Assembly (NCBI GenBank): GCA_016178055.1
Contig: JACOUC010000035.1
Location: 141,325 to 205,324 of the forward strand
From: Chlamydiota bacterium
GTDB taxonomy: Bacteria; Auribacterota; JACPWU01
Length of the DNA stretch: 64,000 bases
Direction of reading: 5' to 3'
Positions 8,371 to 16,715 of this stretch are shown in pieces (position 1 is the first letter of the stretch; the number at the start of each line of letters is the position of its first letter). The notes beneath the pieces are model-generated. The model was not told where the DNA came from. It was given only the letters and a program-made list of their open reading frames with translations, and did no database searches. Made by a program: the position numbers and the translations under genes.

Positions 8371-9021
8371 TTAATTTTTAGAAGGCTCTTCCTTTTTCGT
8401 AAATTTTTTCAAATCATCAAAATGAATCGCTCTAACCCATAAATCCATTGTTTTTGAGTCTTCAACCCCTAATCCTTTCAAACGCACCATCATATCGCCA
8501 TAAAATAAAGTCAACTCGATCTCTTTATATTGAACGTTGACTGTTTTAACGCCCTGAAATTCTCCCTGCTGATAGACCTCCATTTTTTGACCCGAAGAAT
8601 TCTTTTCCTCTATTTTCGCGAAAAAGGGATTCGAAAGCATTTCCGATTCGGCCTTCGCAATTTGCACAATATGAGGAACATTCGAAACGGATATTTTTAT
8701 TTGTTGAGGAGGTTCTAATTTTTTAAAACCAACTTCGACAGAAAAAACCCGTGGTGAGACAAGATCAAAAAGTTTTCCTCCCTCTACATCAGAAGAAGAT
8801 TCTATTTTTTCCCATCCTTCTAAAGATTGAGGAAGCAGTTTTTCCACTTCTTGAGATATAAACATCTTGATATTCCGAAGCGCTTGATCTAAATAATCGG
8901 CACTCTTCACATAGTCTTTCGCCTCATAAGCTTGACGAGCTTGATCTATGGCGTCAGTGACCGGGTCCGCCTGTAATAAACCCTGAAAAAGAAAAATAAA
9001 AAGCACTGCAATATATTTCAT
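8371..9021 (-). CDS. Exported hypothetical protein
   Basis: 216 residues. The signal peptide is MKYIAVLFIFLFQGLLQADP. A short TPR-like helix pair follows (DAIDQARQAYEAKDYVKSAD), then a mixed alpha/beta domain from about residue 60 (LLPQSLEGWEKIES to LWVRAIHFDDL). The ATG is preceded by AAGGAGACGTT, a strong ribosome site. The pattern of a sheet-rich domain with 'GW' near its start loosely recalls the paralogous proteins at 14-23 kb, but the similarity is too weak to call. Function unknown. Confidence 0.65.
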   Translation of the reverse strand: MKYIAVLFIFLFQGLLQADPVTDAIDQARQAYEAKDYVKSADYLDQALRNIKMFISQEVEKLLPQSLEGWEKIESSSDVEGGKLFDLVSPRVFSVEVGFKKLEPPQQIKISVSNVPHIVQIAKAESEMLSNPFFAKIEEKNSSGQKMEVYQQGEFQGVKTVNVQYKEIELTLFYGDMMVRLKGLGVEDSKTMDLWVRAIHFDDLKKFTKKEEPSKN

Positions 9022-9118
9022 AACGTCTCCTTATTTAATGAGGGTCCCTCATATTTTACCAGAAAACGTAGAGTATTCTTAAAAACAAAAAATGATGCTC
9101 TTTCTTTTTAATCCGCTA

Positions 9119-10006
9119 CTATGGCATCAATTCTAAAATAATGTGATAAGGGTCACAAGGCGTTAAACACTTTTCGATAAAAAGAGGAGCCTCTTCCCCC
9201 CAGGCCATAAAAAGAGCTGGGTTTCGAGTATGAGAGCGCGTTGAAAGATCTTCGAAATTTCCATGATCGCTGATGATGAGCATTGTGGTTTGCTCCAAAG
9301 TAATCGATAAAAGAATAGTTTCCAAAAATTCTTCTACTTTTCTTAGCTCATGACACGCCCGATTCATATCTTGAGCATGACCTGCAAGATCTGTGAGAAA
9401 AAATTCAAATAGGAGAAAGTCACTTTCTGAACTTGCCTTCACCAAAATCTGGCCTGATTCAGCTGGGGTCAACAAAGGCGCCTCGAAACCCTGGTCACGA
9501 AAAACTTCATTGGTCAGATCATGACAAATAGACTTTCTTTGAAAAAGATCCTCTTGAGAATGGCATTCAAGACCTGCTGCAAGTGCTGAAACCGTTGAAC
9601 AGGAAGCCCGTTTTAATTTTTGATCATTTGTTTTCTCAAAAAAAGGGGGACGATAGGTATTTAAAAAATCAACCTGATATCCTCTTTCTTTTAATTTTTT
9701 TAGAATTGATTTTTCGAGCAAAATTTTCTTCAATTTCTGATTAGGGAAACCGTTTAGATGATACCCTAGAAGATGAGCCCCATTTTCTCCCGTAAAAATC
9801 GCTGTCTGGCCCGTGGCGCTCTGAGGCAGGCCTGAAATTCCAAGACTCGCATCCAGCCCCTTATAAAAGCCTCCAAAAGGAAGTGATAATCGGTCTTCAT
9901 CCTGAAAAACATCAAAAAAGTGTTTCTCGGAATAAAAACATGGATTGATTTCAGGGTTTTTAAACCCCATTCCCATTCCGTCAATAAAAAATAAGATGAA
10001 TTTCAT
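9119..10006 (-). CDS. Alkaline-phosphatase/phosphoglycerate-mutase superfamily metalloenzyme
   Basis: About 295 residues. It opens with the metal-binding FIDGMGMG. SATGQTAIFTG holds the Thr/Ser nucleophile region, DLAGHAQD and ISDHGNFED give the second metal site, and SHTRNPALF the last His ligand. The order matches the alkaline-phosphatase/iPGM/phosphopentomutase superfamily but it is shorter than cofactor-independent phosphoglycerate mutase (about 510). It probably acts on a phosphate or sulfate ester; the substrate is unknown. I start at the ATG at 10004-10006 rather than the GTG at 10015, since the conserved strand MKFILFFIDG begins there. Confidence 0.75.
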   Translation of the reverse strand: MKFILFFIDGMGMGFKNPEINPCFYSEKHFFDVFQDEDRLSLPFGGFYKGLDASLGISGLPQSATGQTAIFTGENGAHLLGYHLNGFPNQKLKKILLEKSILKKLKERGYQVDFLNTYRPPFFEKTNDQKLKRASCSTVSALAAGLECHSQEDLFQRKSICHDLTNEVFRDQGFEAPLLTPAESGQILVKASSESDFLLFEFFLTDLAGHAQDMNRACHELRKVEEFLETILLSITLEQTTMLIISDHGNFEDLSTRSHTRNPALFMAWGEEAPLFIEKCLTPCDPYHIILELMP

Positions 10007-10013
10007 AACTGTC

Positions 10014-10158
10014 ACTCAGTCCACAGTCAATGGTCCACAGTCAACAGATTAGAGACAACAACTTCAGGAATTTTCTATCTGTCCTCGTTGTCTGTCATCT
10101 GTCTTCTGTTGTCCGTTGTCCATTCTCTGTGGACTGTGGTCCGTTAACTGTCGACTAA
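10014..10158. repeat. Long intergenic hairpin repeat, GTCCACAGTC/GTCTGTC class
   Basis: The left side is AGTCCACAGTCAATGGTCCA. The right side is a run of variants (GTTGTCTGTCATCTGTCTTC, then CTGTGGACTGTGGTCCGTTA). It lies upstream of the metalloenzyme gene and before the promoter of the cold-shock leader. It is the longest member of this class in the window. Confidence 0.75.
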
Positions 10159-10196
10159 ATATTATCCCATAACTTCTTGCCGCCGTGAAAAAAACG

Positions 10197-10226
10197 TTGA
10201 CATTTTATTGAGTTTTAAGATATTTT
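10197..10226 (+). promoter_or_regulatory. Probable sigma-70 promoter of the cold-shock leader RNA
   Basis: A perfect TTGACA at 10197-10202, with a -10-like GATATT at 10219-10224 (16 bp spacer) or TATTTT at 10221-10226 (18 bp spacer). It would start an RNA of about 130 nt that reaches the terminator at 10317-10359, and then the cold-shock gene. Confidence 0.55.
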
Positions 10227-10304
10227 TGGTCTTATAGAAAGAGTTGCGAAGTGGAGTGAAGAATAATATTTTGAGTGATTGTAAATTTTTGATTCAAGAT
10301 CAGT

Positions 10305-10359
10305 GTGGTTTAATGTAACCGCAAAAACCCAGGCGATGAGGGTTTGTGCGGTTTTTTTT
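10305..10359 (+). promoter_or_regulatory. Leader attenuator: strong intrinsic terminator with a competing hairpin, before the cold-shock gene
   Basis: Terminator stem AACCGCA (10317-10323) with TGCGGTT (10347-10353), extended by AAACCC/GGGTTT, then eight Ts at 10352-10359. GTGGTT at 10305-10310 can pair instead with AACCGC at 10317-10322 (one G-U), which would break the terminator. Only 31 bp separate the T-run from the GTG start of the cold-shock gene, so transcription from upstream must read through. This looks like transcription attenuation, or a small RNA ending here. Confidence 0.6.
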
Positions 10360-10390
10360 GTTGATGATTGCAAACATAAGGAGGTTTCAA

Positions 10391-10591
10391 GTGGCTCGTG
10401 GTAAAGTGAAGTGGTTTAGCGACAAGAAGGGTTTTGGATTTATTGCTAAGGATGATGGTGGAGATGTTTTCGTTCATCATACCGCAATCCAAGGGGGTGG
10501 ATTTAAGACCCTTGCCGAAGGACAAGAAGTTGAATTTGAGGTCGTTGAAGGCGAAAAAGGACTTCAGGCAAGAAACGTCGTTAAACTTTAG
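10391..10591 (+). CDS. Cold-shock domain protein (CspA family)
   Basis: 66 residues. The GTG at 10391 is chosen because AAGGAGGTTTCAA precedes it and it gives the standard family N-terminus ([17 protein letters not shown]). RNP1 is KGFGFI and RNP2 is VFVHH; the family tail [14 protein letters not shown] is present. It binds single-stranded RNA/DNA and acts as an RNA chaperone and transcription antiterminator. A longer in-frame ATG at 10346 lies inside the terminator region and is unlikely. The strong terminator just upstream suggests control by readthrough, plausibly by Csp proteins themselves. Confidence 0.93.
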   Translation: MARGKVKWFSDKKGFGFIAKDDGGDVFVHHTAIQGGGFKTLAEGQEVEFEVVEGEKGLQARNVVKL

Positions 10592-10616
10592 AATTCTACC
10601 AACATCTATAACCTAT

Positions 10617-10660
10617 AAGCGATAAGTTTTTGATGATTTTTTTACTTATAGCTTGTTTTA
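10617..10660 (+). terminator. AT-rich hairpin after the cold-shock gene
   Basis: AAGCGATAAGT (10617-10627) and ACTTATAGCTT (10644-10654) pair with one mismatch and are followed by GTTTTATT. Probable terminator of the cold-shock gene; the unit-like structure resembles the other intergenic hairpins here. Confidence 0.45.
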
Positions 10661-10723
10661 TTCCCATCCTTTGAACTTTCCGTTCATGGAAGATGGTTAA
10701 AAATCGTTAGAACAGGTTAGCGC

Positions 10724-12520
10724 ATGAAGTCTATCTCCATGGATGAAAAACAAGAAACAAATTCCTTTTTGACTGCCTGGGTCAAAGAGGTTGCCCAGCT
10801 TTGTAAACCTGATCAAATCTACTGGTGCAATGGTTCAGAAAAAGAGCGCGAGGAGCTGACTCAAAGAGCCATTGAGATTGGAGATCTTGAAGAACTCAAT
10901 CCATCCAAACTTCCGGGCTGTTATCTTCACCGCTCTGTCTTAAATGATGTGGCCCGCACCGAAGAGCTCACATTCATTTCGACCTCCCAAAAGGAAGAGG
11001 CCGGTCCTACGAATCATTGGATGAGCCCTCAAGAAGCCTATCTCAAATTGGGATCTATTTTCGATGGCTCGATGAAGGGACGTACGATGTATGTGATCCC
11101 CTTTATCATGGGGCCTATCCATTCTCCTTTTAGTAAAGTAGGGGTTCAAATTACCGATAGCCTTTACGTCGTTCTCAACATGAGAATCATGACCCGTATG
11201 GGCCGTGTTGCATTGAATCGATTAGGAAATTCTAAAGATTTTACGCGATGCCTCCACGGCAAAGCCGATTTAGATATTAAAAGACGATTTATTTGCCATT
11301 TCCCCGAAGACAATACGATATGGAGTGTGGGATCAGGTTATGGGGGCAACGCCCTGCTCGGGAAAAAATGTTTAGCCCTTCGTATTGGAAGTTTTTTGGG
11401 AAAAAGAGAGAACTGGCTGGCCGAACACATGCTCATCATGGGGGTTGAAAACCCTCAAGGAGAAATTACTTACGTCGCAGCTGCATTTCCAAGTCAGTGC
11501 GGAAAAACAAATCTCGCCATGATGGTGCCTCCCTTTTCCCAAAAAGGATATAAGATTTGGACGGTGGGGGATGATATTGCATGGTTAAACATTGGCCCTG
11601 ATGGACGTTTGTGGGCCATTAATCCAGAGGCAGGTTTTTTTGGTGTTCTCCCTGGAACAAGTAGTAAATCTAATCCCAATGCCTTAAAAACCATTCAAAA
11701 AAATACCATTTTCACAAATGTTCTCAAAAAAATAGATGGCACTGTTTGGTGGGAAGGACTTGATGGAGAACCCCCTCTTGAGGGAATAGACTGGAGAGGA
11801 CAACCTTGGACTCCAGCTTCAGGCGAAAAAGGGGCACATCCCAATAGTCGTTTTACTGCACCAGCCACTCAATGCCCTTCAATAAGTCCAGAATGGGAAA
11901 GCCCCAGAGGAGTTCCGATCAGCGCCATTATTTTTGGAGGGCGCCGTGCAAAATTAGCTCCCCTTGTTTTTCAATCCCTCAGTTGGCAACACGGCGTTTT
12001 TCTAGGCGCCTCCATGGCATCCGAGACAACAGCCGCTGCCACAGGAAAAGTTGGAGTCGTTCGACATGACCCCATGGCAATGCTTCCTTTTTGCGGTTAT
12101 AACATGGGAGATTATTTTTCTCATTGGCTTTCCATGGGAAAAAAGATGAAAAATCCACCTAAGATTTTTCATGTCAATTGGTTTAAAACTGATGATCATG
12201 GAAAATTTTTATGGCCCGGCTATGGAGACAATTTAAGGGTCGTCCGATGGATTGTTGATCGATGTCAAGGAATAGGAAAGGCTACGCGAACCCCCATCGG
12301 AGATATTCCAACTTCTGATGCCATTGACATCACCGATCTTTCCCTTTCACAAAAAACCCTTCAAACCCTATTTGAAATTGATCCTCAAACGTGGTTAGAA
12401 GAAATAAAAGAATTAAAACAATTCTTCGAAAAATTTGAAAACCACTTTCCCGAAGATCTTATGGACGAGTTGAAAAACCTTGAGGGGAGACTAAAAGATA
12501 GTTCAAAGTTTAAGGTTTAA
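10724..12520 (+). CDS. pckG: Phosphoenolpyruvate carboxykinase (GTP)
   Basis: 598 residues, normal for GTP-type PEPCK. It converts oxaloacetate and GTP to PEP, CO2 and GDP, the first committed step of gluconeogenesis. Visible motifs are the substrate loop YVIPFIMGPIHSPFSKVGVQ (123-142), the kinase P-loop FPSQCGKTN with the reactive Cys (255-263), and the metal-binding GDDIAWL, followed by RLWAINPEAGFFGV. The C-terminal residues DSSKFKV are encoded by a half hairpin repeat (12500-12530), so the end has been rewritten by the repeat. It stands alone between the cold-shock gene and greA. Confidence 0.96.
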   Translation: MKSISMDEKQETNSFLTAWVKEVAQLCKPDQIYWCNGSEKEREELTQRAIEIGDLEELNPSKLPGCYLHRSVLNDVARTEELTFISTSQKEEAGPTNHWMSPQEAYLKLGSIFDGSMKGRTMYVIPFIMGPIHSPFSKVGVQITDSLYVVLNMRIMTRMGRVALNRLGNSKDFTRCLHGKADLDIKRRFICHFPEDNTIWSVGSGYGGNALLGKKCLALRIGSFLGKRENWLAEHMLIMGVENPQGEITYVAAAFPSQCGKTNLAMMVPPFSQKGYKIWTVGDDIAWLNIGPDGRLWAINPEAGFFGVLPGTSSKSNPNALKTIQKNTIFTNVLKKIDGTVWWEGLDGEPPLEGIDWRGQPWTPASGEKGAHPNSRFTAPATQCPSISPEWESPRGVPISAIIFGGRRAKLAPLVFQSLSWQHGVFLGASMASETTAAATGKVGVVRHDPMAMLPFCGYNMGDYFSHWLSMGKKMKNPPKIFHVNWFKTDDHGKFLWPGYGDNLRVVRWIVDRCQGIGKATRTPIGDIPTSDAIDITDLSLSQKTLQTLFEIDPQTWLEEIKELKQFFEKFENHFPEDLMDELKNLEGRLKDSSKFKV

Positions 12521-12530
12521 AGTTCAAAAA
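12500..12530. repeat. Half copy of the GTTCAAAGTTTAAAG repeat
   Basis: AGTTCAAAGTTTAAGGTTTA units as in the full hairpin at 36910-37012. It overlaps the last codons and stop of pckG. Confidence 0.65.
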
Positions 12531-12599
12531 ATATTGGCTTACTGTTAAATCTTTCGGTTACAATAGCATCCTATACCTAATCCATTTAGGAGTAAAACC

Positions 12600-13076
12600 A
12601 TGCCTAATTACATGACCAAAAAAACCCATGAGAAGCTTCATGAACGATTGAGGTACCTCACCCGAGTTGAAAGCGTTGAACTGTCGAAGGAAATTGCCAT
12701 TGCCCGTGAAAAAGGGGATTTAAAAGAAAATGCAGAATATGAAATGGCCAAACAGAAACAGGCCTTGGTCATGACTGAAATTGGAGAGTTGAAACAAAAG
12801 CTCGTGGATGTTCAATTCATCGAGGACTTGCGGGTCCCTGGAGATCGCGTGAGCATTGGAACGGTGGTCCAAATTAAAAATGAGACGGATCAAGAAGATT
12901 ATACTTATACCATTTTAGGGGTTGAAGATTCGGATGCGGATAATGGCATTATCTCATTTCAATCCCCCATTGCTCGAGGACTCATGGGTCAAACGACCCA
13001 ACAGCAAGTAGAAGTCAAGCTGCCCAGTGGCACTAAAAAAATAAAAATTATTTCTGTTAAGCCCTATGGTAAATAA
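12600..13076 (+). CDS. greA: Transcription elongation factor GreA
   Basis: 158 residues, full length. The N-terminal coiled coil contains AIAREKGDLKENAEYEMAKQ, which holds the acidic tip residues that enter the RNA polymerase secondary channel and stimulate cleavage of backtracked RNA. The C-terminal domain has the SPIARGLMGQ segment. TTTAGGAGTAAAACC gives a good ribosome site. It overlaps the start of the downstream metalloprotease by 11 bp, so the two are probably co-transcribed. Confidence 0.96.
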   Translation: MPNYMTKKTHEKLHERLRYLTRVESVELSKEIAIAREKGDLKENAEYEMAKQKQALVMTEIGELKQKLVDVQFIEDLRVPGDRVSIGTVVQIKNETDQEDYTYTILGVEDSDADNGIISFQSPIARGLMGQTTQQQVEVKLPSGTKKIKIISVKPYGK

Positions 13077-13989
13077 TCAGAAATATTTTTTTTCTGGTTT
13101 TTGTTTGTTCGTTTTAGTTTTTGAATGTCTTACTCGTCTCTCCCTAGCCCAGACTTCACAAACGGTTGATACCGCCCAGCAGCAACAGCTCCTCCGTTAT
13201 TACCAGGGAATGTATGAACTCAAAGCTGATTATAAATTGGATGGAAAAATTGGCCGGATTCAAGAAAAACTGAACAAGGCCTATGGAACAAACTTCCGAG
13301 TGATCCCAGGTGAGACCGGCCGTGCTGCAATGTCCTTTGGAAGAGGAATTATTGTCCTTGATCTTTCCATCTCGGGAGCCTACGACGAAGAGACGATCGC
13401 GGGCCTCTTAAGCCATGAGTGGGCTCATGAATATTTGGGACACATTTATACCTTTCAATACGGCTATCTTGAGACGGGTGCCAACCCTTATGTGCGATTT
13501 GATGCTCAGAGAAAAATTGAATTAGAAGCGGATTGTGTCGGCGTCAAACATTTGATCAAAGCAGGCTATTCTCCTATAGGATTTATTAAACTCATTATTG
13601 AAAAAGGGGATGTCGAGGCCTTTAAACATCCCAATTTGCGCATGTATTATCCTCCTCAAATGCGGCTTCAAGCCATTTACGAATGCGCATCAGAACTCGA
13701 TCCTGAATCTCGCCAGAAAATCGAAACCCATTTAAATCTCCCCCAAAACCAAGCTCAGAAGCATGTCCCCTGTACCCACAAAATTCCTTGTATCCACATC
13801 CAATCTTGTCAACATACGATTCCCTGTCAACATCAATGTCAGGACATTTATACTGGGAAACGAATCCCCTGCCATCTCTATGACACCCAGCATCAATATG
13901 ACACTCAACACGAATATGACACCGAGCATGAATTTGATTTGGAGGAGAATACCAGCAAGTTTCATAACAACTTGCTAAGGGGTTTTTAG
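13066..13989 (+). CDS. Exported zinc metalloprotease with a Cys/His-rich C-terminal tail
   Basis: 307 residues. An N-terminal signal segment (FFSGFCLFVLVFECLTRL, then SLAQT) is followed by a gluzincin-type domain: HEWAH at 117-121 (HExxH) and ELEAD at 152-156 supplying the third ligand, as in M48-type peptidases. From about 233 to 290 comes a tail of short repeats, PCTH, PCIH, SCQH, PCQH, then YDTQH/YDTEH units, with 6 Cys and 9 His. Such a tail could bind metal or mediate adhesion; I know no family with exactly this pattern. Its start overlaps greA and its end overlaps a toxin remnant on the other strand. Confidence 0.75.
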   Translation: MVNNQKYFFSGFCLFVLVFECLTRLSLAQTSQTVDTAQQQQLLRYYQGMYELKADYKLDGKIGRIQEKLNKAYGTNFRVIPGETGRAAMSFGRGIIVLDLSISGAYDEETIAGLLSHEWAHEYLGHIYTFQYGYLETGANPYVRFDAQRKIELEADCVGVKHLIKAGYSPIGFIKLIIEKGDVEAFKHPNLRMYYPPQMRLQAIYECASELDPESRQKIETHLNLPQNQAQKHVPCTHKIPCIHIQSCQHTIPCQHQCQDIYTGKRIPCHLYDTQHQYDTQHEYDTEHEFDLEENTSKFHNNLLRGF

Positions 13990-14061
13990 AATATCGTGAG
14001 TTCCAATCTTCCTTAAGAAAACTCCGTCCTCGTCCCACTCAAAAGTAATTCGATAGTTCAT
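13975..14061 (-). pseudogene. C-terminal remnant of a RelE/ParE-type toxin
   Basis: 28 codons starting at an ATG that overlaps the antitoxin stop (ATGA). The product (FEWDEDGVFLRKIGTHD in its centre) matches the last strands of RelE/ParE-family toxins, which normally run to about 85-95 residues. The N-terminal two thirds are missing, so it is most likely a deletion relic still coupled to its antitoxin. Its end overlaps the metalloprotease gene by 15 bp. Confidence 0.55.
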
Positions 14062-14336
14062 ATAAACACTTTAAAGTGTTTCTTCATCTCAGAAACGTCC
14101 TTAAAGGACCTGATTCTGTTTAGCTTCTTATCCTTCTCAACTTCCTTCTCCCCCTTTTGCCATTCTTTAGTCCAGAACCAAGCCTGGTCTTCGTCAATTA
14201 ATCTCTTTTGCTGAAGCACAATCTTATGCCTCTCCCTTGAAAAATCCAACAGAGAACCCACCTGAAGGTTAAAAAATTTTCGAATCTCCGCCGGGATGGT
14301 AATTTGGAAGTTTCGGGTGATCTTTGTTATGAACAT
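14058..14336 (-). CDS. AbrB/SpoVT-type antitoxin
   Basis: 92 residues. The N-terminal swapped-hairpin AbrB motif is TKITRNFQITIPAEIRKFFNLQVGSLLDF. A charged C-terminal tail (GEKEVEKDKKLNRIRSFKD) is of the kind that normally binds the toxin. AGGAGAGGC precedes the ATG. The stop overlaps the start of a truncated toxin by ATGA, so this is an antitoxin left without a working partner. TTACTATTAATAGTAA, an inverted repeat at 14353-14368 just upstream, is a candidate operator. Confidence 0.75.
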   Translation of the reverse strand: MFITKITRNFQITIPAEIRKFFNLQVGSLLDFSRERHKIVLQQKRLIDEDQAWFWTKEWQKGEKEVEKDKKLNRIRSFKDVSEMKKHFKVFI

Positions 14337-14391
14337 ACGCCTCTCCTTCTAAATTACTATTAATAGTAAATAACTTTTTAACGTCAATCTT

Positions 14392-15744
14392 TTACTCGTT
14401 TTTCTCCCCCGTATTGGGATTAGGTAAAGATTGTGCATCCATCATGGGAATATTTTTGGGGAATTGAACATTTTTCCCACCGCCTCCCAAACGGTCTGGA
14501 CGCAAGACCCTAAAGCTTTGCTCGATTTCGGCCAGGGTCATTTTTACCTCATCCCATCTGGAAAGAGTGGCATAGCGCAACGTCATGACGCCGGAAAAAC
14601 TATTCCCTTGAGAAACAACGGCGCCCCTTAAAATCCCTTTTTTGAGGCCAGACCCACTCGCATTAAAAGTCACTTCTCTTTCGGCAACCTTCCAGCGCTG
14701 ACCTAAGGGATCGATGAATTCAGGGTATTCCCGCTCTGAGAGAGTATCAATGGAATTAATCCGCGTTTGATGAATTTCAAAAATTTTTAAAAGTTCCTGA
14801 GCGGTAGGATTGCCAGGAAGATAGATAAAAAAATTAACAAGGAATCCATCCGCTTCATCCTCAGAGACCACCTCAAGATTGTATTCTGTTTCTTTTACAT
14901 TCCAATTTTTGGGATAAGAAATTTTAAAAACCTGACCTTGATAGAGATTCATCGGCTTACTCTGAAAACTTTTAAAACTCGCTGAAACTGCCTCAAGGGT
15001 TGGCCGTAACATTTCCCATTCTTCTTGTGGTGCCCATACCGACTGGTAAATGCCCTTTAAATTTTTCTGAATGGCTTTAACTTGCCCTTGAATTTTTACA
15101 CCACTTACAGAACCTTCAAGTTCGGCCGTCACTTGGTCGGATATTTCTTTGAGGCCGTTCACTGAAAAATGGGCGTTTAGATTTTGCAAGGCTTTCGCTT
15201 GAATTTGAAACTGCGTTTGGAAAAAATCTAAGAGCTTTATCCCCTCTATTAATAAAATAGGCCGAATCAGTATCGCTGCAGAAGCCATAGGATCTCTGCG
15301 CACTAAAATTTGCCCCAAATCAACGGCTATTTGCCAACCTTCCGGAACACGCATCGAAAATCCTAAATACCGATTCTCATAGATTCTCATGGGAAGAACT
15401 GAAGAACTTCCTGACATGACTGGATGAACACCAGAAACTTCGACAGGAAGCACCTCTGGATGGATGGGTATCTTTCTCCCATCGGGCAGTTCTATTATTT
15501 CTCCATGCATTTGCTGAAGAGAAACATTTTGATTCCCTTGAAACTTTTGAAGAGGAGATTTTGCATGCCTTTGTAAAAGAAAATTGAAAAACATTCCCAA
15601 GCTGACTAAAGCGATGAAAAAAATTCCCAGAAAGACTTTTTCTTTCAAATTCCAACGACGAATCTGAGTCAACAAGGATTCCGAAAAATCGGATGGCGAA
15701 TCATGAGATAGATGATGAGAAGTATTTTTTAGGGAGGTAGCCAT
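14392..15744 (-). CDS. Membrane-anchored protein with two RFxxxxPxGW-type domains (paralogue A1)
   Basis: 450 residues. A cytoplasmic N-terminus of about 35 residues is followed by one membrane helix (VFLGIFFIALVSLGMFFNFL). IIELPDGRKIPI comes next, then two tandem domains opening with YLGFSMRVPEGWQ (about 125) and VFKISYPKNWNV (about 270). The opening pattern recalls the Mog1/PsbP/DcrB fold. It is a clear paralogue of 19474-20997 (same anchor, the same 'LPDG.KIP' segment, both domains and the final 'LRPDRLGGG' versus 'LHPEKMGGG'). It is divergent from the exported paralogue at 15826. Function unknown; an envelope role is likely. Confidence 0.7.
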   Translation of the reverse strand: MATSLKNTSHHLSHDSPSDFSESLLTQIRRWNLKEKVFLGIFFIALVSLGMFFNFLLQRHAKSPLQKFQGNQNVSLQQMHGEIIELPDGRKIPIHPEVLPVEVSGVHPVMSGSSSVLPMRIYENRYLGFSMRVPEGWQIAVDLGQILVRRDPMASAAILIRPILLIEGIKLLDFFQTQFQIQAKALQNLNAHFSVNGLKEISDQVTAELEGSVSGVKIQGQVKAIQKNLKGIYQSVWAPQEEWEMLRPTLEAVSASFKSFQSKPMNLYQGQVFKISYPKNWNVKETEYNLEVVSEDEADGFLVNFFIYLPGNPTAQELLKIFEIHQTRINSIDTLSEREYPEFIDPLGQRWKVAEREVTFNASGSGLKKGILRGAVVSQGNSFSGVMTLRYATLSRWDEVKMTLAEIEQSFRVLRPDRLGGGGKNVQFPKNIPMMDAQSLPNPNTGEKNE

Positions 15745-15825
15745 TTTTATTTTACAGACCTCCTAAGGTGTATTATACTTTAGAAAAAGCCATTAATCAA
15801 ATTTGGAACACGTGCGAGTTAGGCC

Positions 15826-16602
15826 ATGAAAAAATTTCTTTTCCTAACCATCATTCTTCTAGATTGTTCCATCCATAACTTCATTTTTGCTCAATATGCA
15901 GGTCCTCCTAATTTTGGTACAAATTTGTCCTCAGGCCTGACCTATACCCATCCTCAAGGGATTTTTACGCTTCAATTTCCTCAAGGTTGGATCCAAACCC
16001 AACTCACAGATCTAAGACAGGCTGCTTATTTTATTGATGTTCAAGGAGGAGTAATCCTGGCCGAGGCAGCCATTTATCTGGAGACGATTCCCCAAACAGT
16101 CACTCCTCAAGTATATGCCATTGCAGTCGAGCAAAATACACTGCGCAACACACTCAATTATCAAAGAGGCCTTGAGAATACGTTAACTCTCAATGGACAA
16201 ATCGTCGCTCATCGTCAATTTACATACGGGGTGAATCTCCAGGGCCAAATGAAAACAGTTTGGGCCGAACACTATTATTTTGTTTCAGGCAATATTTCAG
16301 GCAATATGGGAATTGTACTCCATTTTGCAACCTATCCCCAGACTGCCGCTCAACTTAAACTCCAACTAGATGAAATCGTAAAAAGTTTCAGAGTCTTCGG
16401 CCCAAACACAACACAAAATTTTCAGCCGTCCCAGGGACAAGTTCAAGCCCCCGTTATGCCCCATTTTATGTTAAATCAGCCAACCGCTTTGGGAACTCAA
16501 CTGCTCCCTCAAACCTCTTCACCTCTTTCAAACTCAATGCCCTCAAAACCTGGGGGCAATAATGATGGAAATTCAAAAATCAAAGATCAAAAATCAAAAT
16601 GA
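15826..16602 (+). CDS. Exported single-domain RFxxxxPxGW protein (paralogue S1)
   Basis: 258 residues. The signal peptide is MKKFLFLTIILLDCSIHNF, with cleavage near IFAQ. The domain starts GIFTLQFPQGWIQ and carries the family blocks GGVILAEAAIYLE, VEQNTLRNTLNYQ and AEHYYFVSGN, all shared with S2-S4. A low-complexity Pro/Gln/Ser tail follows. The last ten codons (NSKIKDQKSK) come from an intergenic repeat that begins inside the gene, so the original C-terminus may have been different. Confidence 0.7.
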   Translation: MKKFLFLTIILLDCSIHNFIFAQYAGPPNFGTNLSSGLTYTHPQGIFTLQFPQGWIQTQLTDLRQAAYFIDVQGGVILAEAAIYLETIPQTVTPQVYAIAVEQNTLRNTLNYQRGLENTLTLNGQIVAHRQFTYGVNLQGQMKTVWAEHYYFVSGNISGNMGIVLHFATYPQTAAQLKLQLDEIVKSFRVFGPNTTQNFQPSQGQVQAPVMPHFMLNQPTALGTQLLPQTSSPLSNSMPSKPGGNNDGNSKIKDQKSK

Positions 16603-16701
16603 CAGATTAAAATCCAAAATGCATCTTATGTCTAGTCTTGTGAAAAATTTTGATTTTTGATTTGTCACTTTGCATTTCGATTTTTGGATTTTGATTTTAT
16701 G
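16570..16701. repeat. Intergenic hairpin repeat, TCAAAAATCAAAATGACA class
   Basis: The left arm is AAAATCAAAGATCAAAAATC and ends ATGACAGATTAAAATCC. The right arm is TTTTGATTTTTGATTTGTCA followed by further TTTTTGGATTTTG units. It separates S1 and S2 and supplies the S1 stop codon. Confidence 0.8.
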
Positions 16702-16715
16702 ACAACAAAGGTCAT

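Noticed and set aside
10346-10591. Longer start for the cold-shock protein at 10346
   Set aside because: That ATG... start codon lies inside the terminator stem and gives a hydrophobic extension not seen in the family; the GTG at 10391 has an ideal ribosome site.
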